From the NCBI GenBank assembly GCA_002863155.1, contig PKED01000030.1, positions 1 to 64,000 on the forward strand: a stretch of DNA of 64,000 nucleotides, written 5' to 3'. Of this stretch, positions 19,214-30,834 are shown piece after piece (position 1 is the stretch's first letter; each line of letters begins with the position of its first letter). This stretch comes from Sphingomonadaceae bacterium (lineage in GTDB: Bacteria > Pseudomonadota > Alphaproteobacteria > Sphingomonadales > Sphingomonadaceae). The notes under the pieces are model-generated. The model searched no databases. It was not told where the DNA came from and saw nothing but the letters and a program-made list of their open reading frames with translations. A program made the translations under genes and the position numbers.

Positions 19214-21295
19214 ATGAAGCGTCGGATGTTGGCGGCAGGACTTTTGCTGGCAGGTGCAGGAGCGGGAGCCATGGCGCTGGCGGTGCCGGCCAAGCCGCCT
19301 GCCAAGACGCCGACGGTGCGGCCTGCCGGTATCGACCTCGCCGGCATCGACCAGACTGTCCGGCCCGGCGACGATTTCGACGGCCATGCCAGCGGACGAT
19401 GGTACAAGCAGACCGAAATCCCCGCCGACCGCGCGTTCACGGGCATTTTCCTCCAAGTCTTCAACCTGGCCGAGGCGCGCAACCGAGCGATCATCGATGC
19501 GGCGCTCGCGGCCAAGGCGCCGGCGGGCAGCGACCAACAGAGGATTGCCGATTTCTATCGCGGCTATGCCGATATCGCGGCGATCGAGGGACGCGGGCTC
19601 GCGCCCGTCAGGCCCGAGCTCGACGCGATCGCCGCGCTTCCCGACAAGCGCGCCTTGTCGGCGATGCTCGGTGCCGACCTGCGCGCCGATGTCGACCCGC
19701 TCAACGCCACCGATTTCCAGACCCCGAACCTGTTTGGCGTGTTCGTCGCGCAGGGGTTGGAAGCGCCGGGCACCGCCATGCCCTATCTGCTGCAGGGTGG
19801 CCTCGGCATGCCCGAGCGCGATTATTATCTGTCGAGCGCGAAGGAGACGGTGGCGGTTCGCGCCGCCTATCGCGATTATGTCGCGCGACTGTTCACGCTC
19901 GCGGGCATGAGCGATCCGGCGACGCGCGCCGATCGCGTGCTTGCGCTTGAAACCAAGATCGCCGCTGCGCATCTCGACAATGTCGCCGCGCAGGACGTGC
20001 ACAAGGCGAACAATCCCTGGAAGCGCGCCGATTTCGACACCAAGGCGCCGGGCATCGACTGGGGGGCCTTTTTCGGCGCCGCACAGCTCGGCACGCGCCA
20101 GGACTTCATCGTCTGGATGCCCGACGCGACGACCAAGCTGTCGGCGCTGGTCGCGAGCGAGCCGCTGGCGAGCTGGCAGGACTGGCTGGCATTCCATCAT
20201 ATCGATGCCGTCACCGCGGTCCTGCCCAAGGCGTATGACGCCGCTTCGTTCGACTTTTACGGTCGGGCGCTGTCGGGCACGACGCAGCCGCGCCCGCGCG
20301 ACAAGCGCGCGATCGCCGCCGTCAACGGCTCGCTCGGCGACGCGGTCGGGCGGATTTATGCCGCGCGCTATTTCCCGGCATCGTCGAAGCGCGATATCCA
20401 GAACATGGTCACCAACATCCTGGCGGCCTTCGACAAGCGGGTCGCCGCGCTCGCGTGGATGGCGCCCGCGACCAAGGCCGAGGCGCGGCGCAAGATCGCG
20501 ACGATGCGGGTGAGTATCGGTTATCCCGAGGTGTGGCGCGACTATGCGGGGATGGAGGTCAAGGCCGACGATCCGGTCGGCAATCTGCAGCGCGCGCGTG
20601 CCGCCGAATATCGCTGGCAGCTCGCCAAGCTCGATCATGCGCCGGACAAGGGCGAATGGTGGATGACGCCGCAAACCGTCAACGCGGTCAACCTCCCACT
20701 CCAGAACGCGCTCAACTTTCCGGCCGCGATCCTTGAAGCGCCCTTCTACGACCCCAAGCGCGATCCGGCCGCGAATTACGGCGCGATCGGTGCGGTGATC
20801 GGGCATGAGATCAGCCACGGCTTCGACAATACCGGCGCCGAATTCGATGCCGAAGGTCGGCTGCGCAACTGGTGGACGACGGAGGACCAGGCGCATTTCA
20901 AACAGCAAAGCGCGGCATTGGTCGCGCAATACAGCGCCTATGAGGCATTGCCCGGCCTCCACCTGAACGGGGCACAGACGCTGGGCGAGAATATCGCGGA
21001 TGTCGCCGGGCTCGCCGCTGCCTATGACGCCTATCACGCATCGTTGAAGGGGAAACCCGCGCCGGTGATCGGCGGGCTGACGGGCGACCAGCGCTTCTTC
21101 CTGGCCTTTGCGCAAAGCTGGCGGCTGAAGATGCGCGATCAGGCGTTGCGGGGGCAGGTGGCAACCGACGGCCATTCGCCCGGCCCGTTCCGGGCGCAGA
21201 CGGTGCGCAATCTCGATGCCTGGTACGCGGCATTCGGCGTCAAGCCGGGCAGCAAGCTGTACCTGCCCCCCGACAAGCGCGTGAAGGTCTGGTAG
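19214..21295 (+). CDS. M13-family (neprilysin-like) metallopeptidase
   Basis: [28 protein letters not shown] zinc site; [15 protein letters not shown]; start trimmed to the Met before the signal peptide. Confidence 0.93.
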   Translation: MKRRMLAAGLLLAGAGAGAMALAVPAKPPAKTPTVRPAGIDLAGIDQTVRPGDDFDGHASGRWYKQTEIPADRAFTGIFLQVFNLAEARNRAIIDAALAAKAPAGSDQQRIADFYRGYADIAAIEGRGLAPVRPELDAIAALPDKRALSAMLGADLRADVDPLNATDFQTPNLFGVFVAQGLEAPGTAMPYLLQGGLGMPERDYYLSSAKETVAVRAAYRDYVARLFTLAGMSDPATRADRVLALETKIAAAHLDNVAAQDVHKANNPWKRADFDTKAPGIDWGAFFGAAQLGTRQDFIVWMPDATTKLSALVASEPLASWQDWLAFHHIDAVTAVLPKAYDAASFDFYGRALSGTTQPRPRDKRAIAAVNGSLGDAVGRIYAARYFPASSKRDIQNMVTNILAAFDKRVAALAWMAPATKAEARRKIATMRVSIGYPEVWRDYAGMEVKADDPVGNLQRARAAEYRWQLAKLDHAPDKGEWWMTPQTVNAVNLPLQNALNFPAAILEAPFYDPKRDPAANYGAIGAVIGHEISHGFDNTGAEFDAEGRLRNWWTTEDQAHFKQQSAALVAQYSAYEALPGLHLNGAQTLGENIADVAGLAAAYDAYHASLKGKPAPVIGGLTGDQRFFLAFAQSWRLKMRDQALRGQVATDGHSPGPFRAQTVRNLDAWYAAFGVKPGSKLYLPPDKRVKVW

Positions 21296-21321
21296 GCGAT
21301 TGCGACGCGCCGATCATCCGG

Positions 21322-21343
21322 TTATGTAGCGATCACTACATAA
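21322..21343. promoter_or_regulatory. Near-perfect palindrome TTATGTAGCGATCACTACATAA, candidate operator (ATGT-N10-ACAT)
   Basis: 8-bp arms around a GATC core, 14 nt upstream of the 21357 start codon. Confidence 0.55.
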
Positions 21344-21356
21344 TTGGAGAACGGGG

Positions 21357-21710
21357 ATGACGGCGTTTCGCTTGCTGCTGGTGGTGATGTTCCTGGGCAT
21401 CACCGCATACACGGTGCCGGTCGGCATCGCCGATGGCTGGAATCTGGTGCCGCTCTTCTTCGGCGCCATTGCCGACCACAACTGGCAGGGGCAGTTCAAT
21501 CTCGACTTTATGTGCATGCTGGCATTGTCGGGGCTGTGGACGGCTTGGCGCTGCCGGTTTTCGCTTGCCGGGATCGGCCTTGGCGTTGTGGCCTTGTTCA
21601 TGGGGACGCCGTTCCAGGCGATCCACCTGCTGGTGCTGATGGCGCGCGCCAGGGGCGATATGGTCCGCGTGCTGATCGGGGCGGATCGGGCAGCGCATCC
21701 GGCCCGCTAG
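21357..21710 (+). CDS. Hypothetical small membrane protein
   Basis: Hydrophobic segments; preceded by GGAGAACGGGG. Confidence 0.6.
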   Translation: MTAFRLLLVVMFLGITAYTVPVGIADGWNLVPLFFGAIADHNWQGQFNLDFMCMLALSGLWTAWRCRFSLAGIGLGVVALFMGTPFQAIHLLVLMARARGDMVRVLIGADRAAHPAR

Positions 21711-21837
21711 ATTGTTCAGCTCAGTCAAGCACTTGTAAATTTCGGCGCGCGCGCCGGGATGAAAATCCTGCCGATATTCGTTGTCCCACATGAACCGCAC
21801 CCCCGACTTGGAGGGCGGATCGTTCATGGAGGAAACG

Positions 21838-22203
21838 ATGATCAAGCCGCTCAAGACCCATTTGCTCATCGCCGCTGCGATCGCGACGACCGCGATTGCC
21901 GCCAGCGCGAGCGCGACACTGCCGATGCTGTTCGAAGAACAGGTTGCGCATGCCGAGGAAGCGCGGATTCTCCGCGCGCCGATCGACGGCATCCAGAATC
22001 ATTTCTGGTTCGACTACCGGGTCAATGTCGTCGAGGCACAGAAAGAGCTTGCGAGCGACCTGCGCCACGCCCGCAGCATCCGCAAGCAGCGCCATGCCTG
22101 GGACGAATATGGTCAGCAGCTGCGCGGCGAGCGCCGCCATTATATCAGGGAAATGGCGGAGCGCGGCCACCGATATGCGGTGGTGACCGCCGAAGAAGAG
22201 TAA
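21838..22203 (+). CDS. Hypothetical exported protein
   Basis: GAGGAAACG ribosome-binding site then ATG; signal-like N-terminus. Confidence 0.6.
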   Translation: MIKPLKTHLLIAAAIATTAIAASASATLPMLFEEQVAHAEEARILRAPIDGIQNHFWFDYRVNVVEAQKELASDLRHARSIRKQRHAWDEYGQQLRGERRHYIREMAERGHRYAVVTAEEE

Positions 22204-22211
22204 GCCGATGT

Positions 22212-22240
22212 GCGGGGGGCGGCCTTCGCCAGCCCCCCGC
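22212..22240. terminator. GC-rich hairpin between convergent genes
   Basis: GCGGGGGGC / GCCCCCCGC stem. Confidence 0.5.
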
Positions 22241-22257
22241 TGCCATCGCGAAACGGA

Positions 22258-23418
22258 TTAGCCCGCGCCGATCAGCTCGCGACCGATCAGGAACCGCCGG
22301 ATTTCGTTCGTCCCGGCGCCGATGTCGTACAGCTTTGCATCGCGCAGGAAGCGTTCGACCGGCCATTCCTTGGTGTACCCCGCGCCGCCGAGCGCCTGAA
22401 TCGCCTCCAGCGATACCTTTACCGCATTTTCGCTCGCGAGCAGGATCGCGCCTGCCGCATCGAAGCGGGTGGTCTTGCCGGCGTCGCACGCGCGCGCGAC
22501 CGCATAGACATAGGCCCGCGCGGAATTAAGCGCGACGTACATGTCGGCGACCTTGGCCTGGATCAGCTGGAACTGGCCGATCGACTGGCCGAATTGCTTG
22601 CGATCGCGCACATAGGGCAGCACGACGTCCAGACACGCCTGCATGATCCCGAGCGGCCCGGCAGCGAGCACCGCGCGCTCGTAATCCAGCCCCGACATCA
22701 GCACGCCGACCCCGCCATTGGTCGGCCCCATCACATTTTCGGCCGGCACCTCGCAATCCTCGAATACCAGTTCGGCGGTGTCCGATCCGCGCATGCCCAT
22801 CTTGTCGAGCTTCTTCGACACGCTAAAACCCGCCATGCCCTTTTCGATCAGAAAGGCGGTGATGCCGCGCGATCCCGCTTCGGGTTCGGTCTTGGCATAG
22901 ACGACCAGCGTGTCGGCTTCGGTCGAGTTGGTGATCCAGAATTTGGTGCCGTTCAGGACATAGCGATCATTGCCGCGCAGTTCGGCTTTCAGCTTCATCG
23001 ATACCACGTCCGAACCGGCACCCGCTTCGGACATCGCGAGTGATCCCACATGTTCGCCCGAAATCAGCTTCGGCAAATACTTTGCCTTCTGCGCATCGTT
23101 GCCCCAGCGGCGGATCTGGTTGATGCACAGGTTCGAATGGGCGCCATAGGACAGCCCGATCGACGCCGACGCGCGGCTCACTTCCTCCATCGCGACGCAG
23201 TGGTCGAGATAGCCGAGGCCCAGCCCGCCCCATTCCTCCTCTACCGTGATGCCGTGCAGGCCGAGTTCACCCATCGCCGGCCACAACGATCGGTCGAACT
23301 TGTTCTCGGCGTCGATCGCGGCGGCCTTGGGCGCGATTTCGGCGGCGGCAAAACGCTGCGTCGTGTCGCGGATCATGTCGGCGGTGTCGCCGAGCGCGAA
23401 ATCGAGGGCGGTATCCAT
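22258..23418 (-). CDS. ivd: Isovaleryl-CoA dehydrogenase-like acyl-CoA dehydrogenase
   Basis: [60 protein letters not shown]. Confidence 0.9.
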   Translation of the reverse strand: MDTALDFALGDTADMIRDTTQRFAAAEIAPKAAAIDAENKFDRSLWPAMGELGLHGITVEEEWGGLGLGYLDHCVAMEEVSRASASIGLSYGAHSNLCINQIRRWGNDAQKAKYLPKLISGEHVGSLAMSEAGAGSDVVSMKLKAELRGNDRYVLNGTKFWITNSTEADTLVVYAKTEPEAGSRGITAFLIEKGMAGFSVSKKLDKMGMRGSDTAELVFEDCEVPAENVMGPTNGGVGVLMSGLDYERAVLAAGPLGIMQACLDVVLPYVRDRKQFGQSIGQFQLIQAKVADMYVALNSARAYVYAVARACDAGKTTRFDAAGAILLASENAVKVSLEAIQALGGAGYTKEWPVERFLRDAKLYDIGAGTNEIRRFLIGRELIGAG

Positions 23419-23561
23419 CGGGGAAAGTCTCTCCACAGGCTTGTTTCACCTGCTACTAGTCACTTCCGATCGTCCTGAGTAGCCGTGGCGCGCTGTCGGT
23501 ACGGGTCGTCGACAAGCTCGAGCCTCTGTTCGGGGCGACCGGGGCGTAGCGGGGGAAATAG

Positions 23562-24971
23562 ATGGCCAGCCTTTTCAAGATCAAGACGATCCTCCACGAC
23601 GATGATCGTCCGCCCGAACACCGCATGGCGCGCACGCTCGGCTGGCCGAGCCTGGTCGCGCTCGGCGTCGGGGCGATCGTCGGCACCGGCATCCTGACGC
23701 TGATCGGGGTCGGGGCCGACCGCGCGGGGCCTGCGGTACTGCTGAGTTTCGTGGTGGCCGGCATCATCTGTGCCTGCGCAGCGCTGTGCTACGCCGAAAT
23801 GGCGACGATGATCCCTGCCTCGGGCAGCGCCTATACCTACAGCTATGCGGTGCTCGGCGAGATTTTCGCCTGGGTCGTTGGATGGAGCCTCATCCTCGAA
23901 TATTCGCTGGTCGTCTCGACGGTCGCAGTGGGATGGTCGGGCTATGCCGTCGGCTTTCTCAAAGGTCTCGGCGTCATCGTCCCCGCCGCACTCGCCAACG
24001 GTCCGGCGCTTGGCGGCGTGGTCAACCTGCCGGCGATTGCCATCATCGCGGTGGTTGCCGGGCTGCTGATGCTGGGCACGCGCGAAAGTGCGCGGCTCAA
24101 CATGGTGCTGGTGATCCTGAAGATCGTCACGCTGGCGCTGTTCGTCGCGGTCGCGCTGCCGCATTTCGACGCGGGCAATTTCGATCCGTTCGCGCCGCAT
24201 GGCTATGGCAGCGTGGATGGTGCGGACGGGGTCAAATACGGCGTGATGGGGGCCGCCGCGATCATCTTTTTCGCCTTCTACGGATTCGACGCGATCTCGA
24301 CCGCCGCAGAAGAAGCGAAAAGGCCCGAACGCGATCTGGCGATCGGCATCATCGGGTCGATGGTGGCCTGCACGATTATCTACCTGGTGGTGGCGGCGGT
24401 TGCCGTCGGGGCACTGCCCGTCGCGCAGTTCGGCAAGAGCCCGGAACCGCTCGCGCTGATCCTCCGATCGATCGGGCAGGGCCAGGTCGCAACGATCGTC
24501 GCGGCGGCGGCAGCGATCGCGCTCCCGACGGTGCTGCTGGCGTTCCTCTATGGCCAGAGCCGGATTTTCCTCGTGATGGCCCGCGACGGCTTTCTGCCGC
24601 TGGGCCTGGCGAAGATATCCGCGCGCGGTACCCCGGTGCGGATCACCTTGTTGACCGCGGTGCTGGTGGCGATCGTCGCCGGACTGATGCCGCTCGACGA
24701 GATTGCGAGCCTCGCCAATGCGGGCACGCTGATCGCCTTTATCGCCGTGGCGGCCTGTGTCCTGGTGTCGAGGAGACGCGATTCGGACGCTCGGCGACCG
24801 TTTCGCACGCCTTTGCCGTGGCTGATCGCGCCTCTGGCGATCCTTGGCTGCATTTATTTGTTCGGCAGCCTTCAGTCCAAGACTCAGATTGCATTCGCGA
24901 TTTGGAACGCGATCGGGCTCGGCGTCTATTTTCTGAACGTTCTATGGCGGACACGCGCTGGCAGGGCGTGA
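23562..24971 (+). CDS. APC-family amino acid permease
   Basis: LVALGVGAIVGTGILTLIGV, AGPAVLLSFVVAGIICACAALCYAEMATMIPASGSAYTYSY. Confidence 0.92.
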   Translation: MASLFKIKTILHDDDRPPEHRMARTLGWPSLVALGVGAIVGTGILTLIGVGADRAGPAVLLSFVVAGIICACAALCYAEMATMIPASGSAYTYSYAVLGEIFAWVVGWSLILEYSLVVSTVAVGWSGYAVGFLKGLGVIVPAALANGPALGGVVNLPAIAIIAVVAGLLMLGTRESARLNMVLVILKIVTLALFVAVALPHFDAGNFDPFAPHGYGSVDGADGVKYGVMGAAAIIFFAFYGFDAISTAAEEAKRPERDLAIGIIGSMVACTIIYLVVAAVAVGALPVAQFGKSPEPLALILRSIGQGQVATIVAAAAAIALPTVLLAFLYGQSRIFLVMARDGFLPLGLAKISARGTPVRITLLTAVLVAIVAGLMPLDEIASLANAGTLIAFIAVAACVLVSRRRDSDARRPFRTPLPWLIAPLAILGCIYLFGSLQSKTQIAFAIWNAIGLGVYFLNVLWRTRAGRA

Positions 24972-25019
24972 GGAATTGGGTTACGAAAATATTTCAGGGA
25001 GAGCTTAGGGGGAATTAAC

Positions 25020-25490
25020 GTGACAGAGGGCGAGACCTCGCGCCGGGAGCTGATCAAATCGGCACTGGTGAGCGCGACGCTGATCGGCCCCTTCGGGCTT
25101 CTCGCCGGTTGCAAGGAGGACGGCGCGACAGGCAGCGGCCTGACCGTCGTGGCCGGAAAGCCGGCAAGTTTCGGTGCCGCCGCGATCGCTGCCGGCAAGG
25201 CTGAAATCGATTATTGGCGTGCGGCGGTCGGCCAGATGTTCAAGGTGACGGGGCCGGAGGGTCCGATGTACGCCACCCTCGCCGCCGTCTCGGCACTTGT
25301 GGTCCAGGGGGACCGTCCAAAGGGTCTGCGCGCCCAGCCGATGGTGGCGACTTTTACGCTCGATCGCGGATACAAGCCGGTCGGCGATGCGCTCTATTCG
25401 CTCGTGAAGGGTCAGGAAAGCGAAACGCCGCTGTTCCTGCAGCGCGCGGGCACGGTCGATGCGCCCACGCTGATCGCCCAGTTCAACTAG
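25020..25490 (+). CDS. Hypothetical exported/lipoprotein-like protein
   Basis: GTG start; RRELIKSALVSATLIGPFGLLAGCK export-signal-like N-terminus. Confidence 0.55.
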   Translation: MTEGETSRRELIKSALVSATLIGPFGLLAGCKEDGATGSGLTVVAGKPASFGAAAIAAGKAEIDYWRAAVGQMFKVTGPEGPMYATLAAVSALVVQGDRPKGLRAQPMVATFTLDRGYKPVGDALYSLVKGQESETPLFLQRAGTVDAPTLIAQFN

Positions 25491-25499
25491 GCGCCGCGT

Positions 25500-26120
25500 T
25501 CAGGGCAGAATGCCCTCCCACGCCGCGCTGTGATCGCCGTCGTGATTGTCCATCCCCGGCTTGGTCAGATAGCCGCGGCTGTCGGGCACGTGCGAAAAGA
25601 TCGCGCGTACGGGCCGTTCGTGCCAGCCGATATTGAATGCGAACCGAACCGGAAAAAACTCCATCGTCGCATAGGGCAGATGGTCGTGGATCCACCACGC
25701 AAGCCGCCGCCAGTCGCCGGGGGCGTCGAAGCGATTGACGAAGCCGGGTACCACGATGCACGCGGTAGCACCCATATGCCCGCCCGCGTCGCGCATGTCC
25801 CAGATATGATGGGCCGCGTTGCGTTCGTTCGACGCGCAGTTATGCCCCTTGGCATGGCCGAATGCGTTGACCTCGGCCGAGCGATAGGCCGACCGGATCG
25901 CGATCCGGCCGAACGCGTCCTGCAGCGGCTCCAGAATATCCTCGCACAGCCGGGTCCCGGCGGCGATGGCGAGCTCGGGGTCGCTCGGCAGGTTGGACAG
26001 GCCGTGGATCGCGGCGATGTCCGAATAGAGGAAGTCGCGCATGAAAAAGGTCCGCGACAGCTGGGCCCGGCCCAGCTCGGTCGCCTGCGCGACCGTCATT
26101 GGCTTCTTCATCCTCGGCAT
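25500..26120 (-). CDS. Hypothetical protein, possibly peptidase M15-like
   Basis: LSNLPSDPELAIAAGTRLCEDILEPLQDAFGRIAIRSAYRSAEVN resembles M15/phage-associated proteins; exact start uncertain. Confidence 0.5.
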   Translation of the reverse strand: MPRMKKPMTVAQATELGRAQLSRTFFMRDFLYSDIAAIHGLSNLPSDPELAIAAGTRLCEDILEPLQDAFGRIAIRSAYRSAEVNAFGHAKGHNCASNERNAAHHIWDMRDAGGHMGATACIVVPGFVNRFDAPGDWRRLAWWIHDHLPYATMEFFPVRFAFNIGWHERPVRAIFSHVPDSRGYLTKPGMDNHDGDHSAAWEGILP

Positions 26121-26222
26121 TGTTGCTGCCCCTGCCATGCCGCAAAGGGAGCGGCATAACCGATTGCGCGCGCAAGAAAAGCCACGCCCGCATCGAATAT
26201 GTCTCGTTTCGGGAGGCGAAAA

Positions 26223-26471
26223 TCAGCGCATTCGCCGCTTTGCCAGCGAGAAAAGCGTCGCCAGGCCGATCGCCATCCACGCGATATTGAGCACCGTCGA
26301 TGGCCAGGCATGATGCCAGCCGCTGTTGACGATGAAGCCGGCCGCCCCGGCGACGTTCATCCACTGGAACGTCGCTGACGTGCCCGAGAGCCGCTCGGTC
26401 GACACCAGCAGATAGGATGCAAGGATCAGCAGTGCCCCGGCCCAGCCGATGACTTCAATAAGGATGGTCAT
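26223..26471 (-). CDS. CBU_0592-type small membrane protein
   Basis: EVIGWAGALLILASYLLVSTERLSGTSATFQWMNVAGAAGFIVNS. Confidence 0.7.
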   Translation of the reverse strand: MTILIEVIGWAGALLILASYLLVSTERLSGTSATFQWMNVAGAAGFIVNSGWHHAWPSTVLNIAWMAIGLATLFSLAKRRMR

Positions 26472-26473
26472 GC

Positions 26474-26830
26474 TCAGCCGTTCCAGCTTTTGCCGTCGAC
26501 CGCGCGGATCTCGACATCGGCATAGGTCTCGGGCGCGAACAGCAGCATGTTGACGCCCATGCGGTCATAGGCCGGGTCGAAGGCGGCCCAGTGGGTGGTC
26601 GTCCCGCAATTGGCGCACCAATGCGTGCCGAGCGCGGCCTCGGGCAGGTCGCTCCGGATGTACCGATGCGTCTCGCCGCTCACCTTTACATCCCGCGGCG
26701 AGAAATAGCCCCAGATCGCGCGGCGCGTCATGCACAGCGAGCAGTTGCAGTCGTTGATATAGTCCGGCGCGGCGGGGATCGTCACCCGCACCGCGCCGCA
26801 GTGGCAGCTGCCGGTCAGACTTTCGGTCAC
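26474..26830 (-). CDS. GFA-family (glutathione-dependent formaldehyde-activating-like) protein
   Basis: [39 protein letters not shown]. Confidence 0.88.
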   Translation of the reverse strand: MTESLTGSCHCGAVRVTIPAAPDYINDCNCSLCMTRRAIWGYFSPRDVKVSGETHRYIRSDLPEAALGTHWCANCGTTTHWAAFDPAYDRMGVNMLLFAPETYADVEIRAVDGKSWNG

Positions 26831-29508
26831 GCCGCCGCCAGGTTCCTCAGCACATAATGCAGGATGCCGCCGTTGAGGAAATACTCCAGCTCGTTGATCG
26901 TATCGATCCGGCAGAGCGCCTGGAAGGTACCGGTCGTCCCGTCGGCGCGGGTCACGGTGACCTCGACGGTCTGGCGCGGCTTCAGGTCGGCGACGCCGGT
27001 GATCGTGAAAGTCTCGGAGCCGTCCAAGCCAAGTGTCTTGCGATCGGTGCCTTCGGCGAACTGGAGCGGCAGCACGCCCATGCCGACCAGGTTCGACCGG
27101 TGAATGCGTTCGAAGCTTTCGACGATTACCGCGCGGACGCCGAGCAGATTGGTGCCCTTCGCCGCCCAGTCGCGTGACGATCCGGTGCCATATTCCTTGC
27201 CGCCGATCACGACGAGCGGCGTGCCGTCCGCCTTGTAGCGCATCGCCGCGTCATAGATCGGCATGACTTCGCCGGTCGGCACATATTTGGTCACGCCGCC
27301 TTCGATGCCGGGCGTCATCTCGTTCTTGATGCGGATATTGGCGAAGGTGCCGCGCATCATCACGTCGTGGTTGCCGCGCCGCGCGCCATAGCTGTTGAAA
27401 TCGGCTTTCGAGACCTGATGCTCCTGCAGAAACTTGCCTGCCGGGCTGTCCGCCTTGATCGAGCCTGCGGGCGAAATGTGATCGGTGGTGATCGAGTCTG
27501 CAAACTGTGCGAGCGGGCGCGCGTCGATGATGTCCATCACCGGCGCGGGCGTCATTGTCATGCCCTCGAAATAGGGCGGGTTGGCGATGTAGGTGGACCC
27601 TGCGCGCCACGTGTAGGTGTCCGACCCCGTCACATCGATCGCCTGCCATTTGGCGTCGCCCGAAAAGACATGGGCGTAGCGCGACTGGAACATGTCGCGG
27701 TCGATGTTCGCGTCCATGACCGAGCGGACCTCGGCATTGGTCGGCCAGATGTCCTTCAGGTACACGTCCTGCCCGTCGCTGCCCTGGCCGATCGGCGTTT
27801 CGACGAAATCGGTCGTCACGCTGCCTTTGAGCGCATAGGCGACGACGAGCGGCGGCGACGCGAGAAAGTTCGCGCGCACATCGGGCGACACACGGCCTTC
27901 GAAGTTGCGGTTGCCCGACAGTACCGAGGCGGCGACGATGTCGTTGTCGTTGATCGCCGAGGAGATGGCGGGGGCGAGCGGCCCCGAATTGCCGATGCAG
28001 GTAGTGCAACCATAGCCGACCAGGTTGAAGCCGACCGCGTTCAGATCCTCGGTCAGGCCCGCCTTGTCGAGATAATCGGTCACCACCTGCGATCCGGGGG
28101 CGAGCGACGTCTTGACCCAGGGCTTGGGCTTCAGCCCCAGCGCATTGGCCTTGCGGGCGACGAGGCCCGCGGCGACCAGCACCGAGGGGTTGGAGGTGTT
28201 GGTACAGCTGGTGATCGCGGCGATGACGACGTCGCCGTCGCCGATGTCGTGATCCTTGCCCGCGACCGCGACGCGCTTCGGCTCGGCATGCTTGTAGACG
28301 CCGGCCAGATCGTCGTTGAAGACGTTGTCGACCTGGGTCAGGATCACCTTGTCCTGCGGGCGCTTGGGGCCGGCGAGCGACGGGACGACGCTCCCCATGT
28401 CGAGCTCGAGCGTGTCGGTGAAGACGGGATCGGGCGCATCGGCCAGCCGCCACATGCCCTGCGCCCGCGCATAGGCCTCGGTCAGCGCGAGCTGTTCGTC
28501 GCTGCGGCCGGTCAGGCGCATATAATCGATCGTCTTTTCATCGATCGGGAAGAAACCGCAGGTCGCGCCATATTCGGGCGCCATGTTGGCGATCGTCGCG
28601 CGGTCGGCGAGGCTCAGCGCGTCGAGGCCGGGGCCGTAAAACTCCACGAAGCGGCCAACGACGCCCTTGGCGCGCAGCATCTGGGTCACGGTCAGCACCA
28701 GATCGGTCGCCGTGATCCCTTCGGCGAGATTGCCGGTGAGCTTGAAGCCGACGACTTCGGGGATCAGCATCGATACCGGCTGGCCGAGCATCGCCGCTTC
28801 CGCCTCGATTCCGCCGACGCCCCAGCCGAGCACGCCGAGGCCATTGACCATCGTCGTGTGGCTGTCGGTGCCGACGCAGGTGTCGGGATAGGCGATCATG
28901 TCGCCGCCATTCGCGGACGACCACACCGCCTGCGCGATATTTTCAAGATTGACCTGATGGCAGATGCCGGTGCCGGGCGGCACGACCTTGAAATTGTCGA
29001 GCGCCTTCGATCCCCATTTCAGGAATTCATAGCGTTCGTTGTTGCGTTGGTATTCCAGCTCGACATTGTCCTCGAACGCCTGCGGCGTGCCGAATTCGTC
29101 AACCATCACCGAGTGATCGATGACGAGATGGACGGGTACGAGCGGATTGATCTTCTGCGCGTTGCCGCCCAGCCGGGTGATCGCGTCGCGCATTGCCGCC
29201 AGATCGACGACGCAGGGCACACCGGTGAAATCCTGCATCAGCACCCGCGCCGGGCGATACTGGATCTCGCGATCGGGGCTGTTCGGGTTCTTCTGCCAGT
29301 CGATGATCGCCTGGATGTCGTCGACATTGACGGTCTTGTCGTCTTCGAAGCGCAGCAGATTTTCGAGCAGCACTTTCATCGAAAAGGGCAGGCGGCTGAT
29401 ATCGCCGAGCTTGGCCGCCGCCTTGGACAGGCTGAAATAGCTGTAGGTCTTGCCGCCCGCGACCAGCGTGTCGCGCGTCCCGAGGCTGTCCTGTCCGATG
29501 GCCGTCAT
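26827..29508 (-). CDS. acnA: Aconitate hydratase
   Basis: [67 protein letters not shown]. Confidence 0.97.
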   Translation of the reverse strand: MTAIGQDSLGTRDTLVAGGKTYSYFSLSKAAAKLGDISRLPFSMKVLLENLLRFEDDKTVNVDDIQAIIDWQKNPNSPDREIQYRPARVLMQDFTGVPCVVDLAAMRDAITRLGGNAQKINPLVPVHLVIDHSVMVDEFGTPQAFEDNVELEYQRNNERYEFLKWGSKALDNFKVVPPGTGICHQVNLENIAQAVWSSANGGDMIAYPDTCVGTDSHTTMVNGLGVLGWGVGGIEAEAAMLGQPVSMLIPEVVGFKLTGNLAEGITATDLVLTVTQMLRAKGVVGRFVEFYGPGLDALSLADRATIANMAPEYGATCGFFPIDEKTIDYMRLTGRSDEQLALTEAYARAQGMWRLADAPDPVFTDTLELDMGSVVPSLAGPKRPQDKVILTQVDNVFNDDLAGVYKHAEPKRVAVAGKDHDIGDGDVVIAAITSCTNTSNPSVLVAAGLVARKANALGLKPKPWVKTSLAPGSQVVTDYLDKAGLTEDLNAVGFNLVGYGCTTCIGNSGPLAPAISSAINDNDIVAASVLSGNRNFEGRVSPDVRANFLASPPLVVAYALKGSVTTDFVETPIGQGSDGQDVYLKDIWPTNAEVRSVMDANIDRDMFQSRYAHVFSGDAKWQAIDVTGSDTYTWRAGSTYIANPPYFEGMTMTPAPVMDIIDARPLAQFADSITTDHISPAGSIKADSPAGKFLQEHQVSKADFNSYGARRGNHDVMMRGTFANIRIKNEMTPGIEGGVTKYVPTGEVMPIYDAAMRYKADGTPLVVIGGKEYGTGSSRDWAAKGTNLLGVRAVIVESFERIHRSNLVGMGVLPLQFAEGTDRKTLGLDGSETFTITGVADLKPRQTVEVTVTRADGTTGTFQALCRIDTINELEYFLNGGILHYVLRNLAAA

Positions 29509-29679
29509 AGCATGTCCCTTCCTTGTGAGCCCGGATGCGGCGGGGAGGCGGCAGAGAGCCGCACGCGCGCGGGCGTCGTTCGCGAGCGCCTTAGCAAGCG
29601 CGTTCGCGGTGGGGAAGGGCCGCGCTTTCCCCGATGCGTGCCGGAATGAAAGTATCGCCGGAGCGCGATTGCGACGGCG

Positions 29680-30816
29680 CTACAAAAAGGCGGCGCGGCT
29701 GTCGTCGCGATGACGGGCGAGATAGGTCAGGAACGGGGTGCCGCCGGTGCCGGTCTCGCCGTCGATCCCGGCCGTGGCCGCCTGCGCGCTGATATAGATC
29801 GCGGCGAGGCGCAGATGCGCGGTGCGGAACTGCGCCAGCTGAGACAGGCAGCCATTATAAGCGTCGCGTAGCGCCGGGCGACGGCCGGCGACGTCGCGCA
29901 CGCGGCTGGTCCGCAGATCGTCGATGAACGCGCGGTGGCGCGGCGGGCGATAGCCGTGGATTTCGTCGAGAAAGGCGCTCAGTGCGCTGGCGCCGTGCGG
30001 AACGCCCAGCGCGGCGTCGATCGCCGGCACGATGCTGCTCTGCGATCCGGTCTGGCCGCGCAACGCGACCGGCTTGCCGCCAAAGGCCGCGACGCCTTCG
30101 TAGATCAGCCCGGCGCCCGGCCATCCGAACATATAGGGGCGCACGCGGTGGAAATAGACGTGCGGATCGCACGCCGTCGCCATCGGATCGAGCCCGGCGT
30201 TGATTGCCGCCAATGCGCTTTCCAGTCGGCCGAGCAGCTGTTCCACCTGCGCATCGTCGTCCCGATCGGCGGCATTGACCAGATCGACGGCGATCGCGAT
30301 CGCCGCACCCGCGATTGCCTCGATCGCGACATGGACCAGAATGAACCCGCTTTCGTCGCGCCCGCCCGCGAAATGCTGGTCGATCGCCAGGTTGCCGAGC
30401 GCGATCGGCCCCGCCTTGTCGAGCCGGAACCAGTTATCGAGGACATAATGCTGATAGGTCATGATCGGCTTGAGGCCGAGCCGATCCGCCAGCGTGACCA
30501 GCGGCACCGCGAGATTGGCGGGCAGCGTGTCGACCGGCGTCGGCTCGCCCCACACCCATGCCTGTGCCAGAAAGCCGTAACGCAACAGCGCGACGCCGAC
30601 CGCGGCCTCATCGGCCTGCGCCGCGAAGGACGCTATGTCGATCGGCGGCAGCTGCGCGAGCCAGTGCCGCACGCGACCGCTCGCGACATAATCGGGCAGC
30701 ATCGCGGCCGCCTCCACAGCGGCGTCGAGATCGGACGGCAGGGCGATCGTGTCGATCTCGCGCGGCGACAGAAAGCCATGCTGCGGGGACAGGCCGTAAT
30801 GGTGGAGCGGCTGCAT
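29680..30816 (-). CDS. Indoleamine 2,3-dioxygenase-like protein
   Basis: IHGYRPPRHRAFIDDL, LRDAYNGCLSQLAQFRTAHLRLAAIYI, GTGGTPFLTYL. Confidence 0.8.
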   Translation of the reverse strand: MQPLHHYGLSPQHGFLSPREIDTIALPSDLDAAVEAAAMLPDYVASGRVRHWLAQLPPIDIASFAAQADEAAVGVALLRYGFLAQAWVWGEPTPVDTLPANLAVPLVTLADRLGLKPIMTYQHYVLDNWFRLDKAGPIALGNLAIDQHFAGGRDESGFILVHVAIEAIAGAAIAIAVDLVNAADRDDDAQVEQLLGRLESALAAINAGLDPMATACDPHVYFHRVRPYMFGWPGAGLIYEGVAAFGGKPVALRGQTGSQSSIVPAIDAALGVPHGASALSAFLDEIHGYRPPRHRAFIDDLRTSRVRDVAGRRPALRDAYNGCLSQLAQFRTAHLRLAAIYISAQAATAGIDGETGTGGTPFLTYLARHRDDSRAAFL

Positions 30817-30834
30817 CGCCCAGCGTCTAGGCGC

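Noticed and set aside
17447-21175. 1242-aa minus-strand ORF extending upstream of the carboxyltransferase
   Set aside because: Only 17447..19099 is supported by homology; the N-terminal extension is antisense to the M13 peptidase.
23456-23561. Possible decayed family A repeat upstream of the amino acid permease
   Set aside because: Only short fragments (GTCCTGAG, TCGACAAGCTCGAG) resemble the repeat; too weak without an alignment search.
27367-29649. 760-aa plus-strand ORF antisense to aconitase
   Set aside because: Shadow ORF of acnA; composition typical of antisense high-GC frames.
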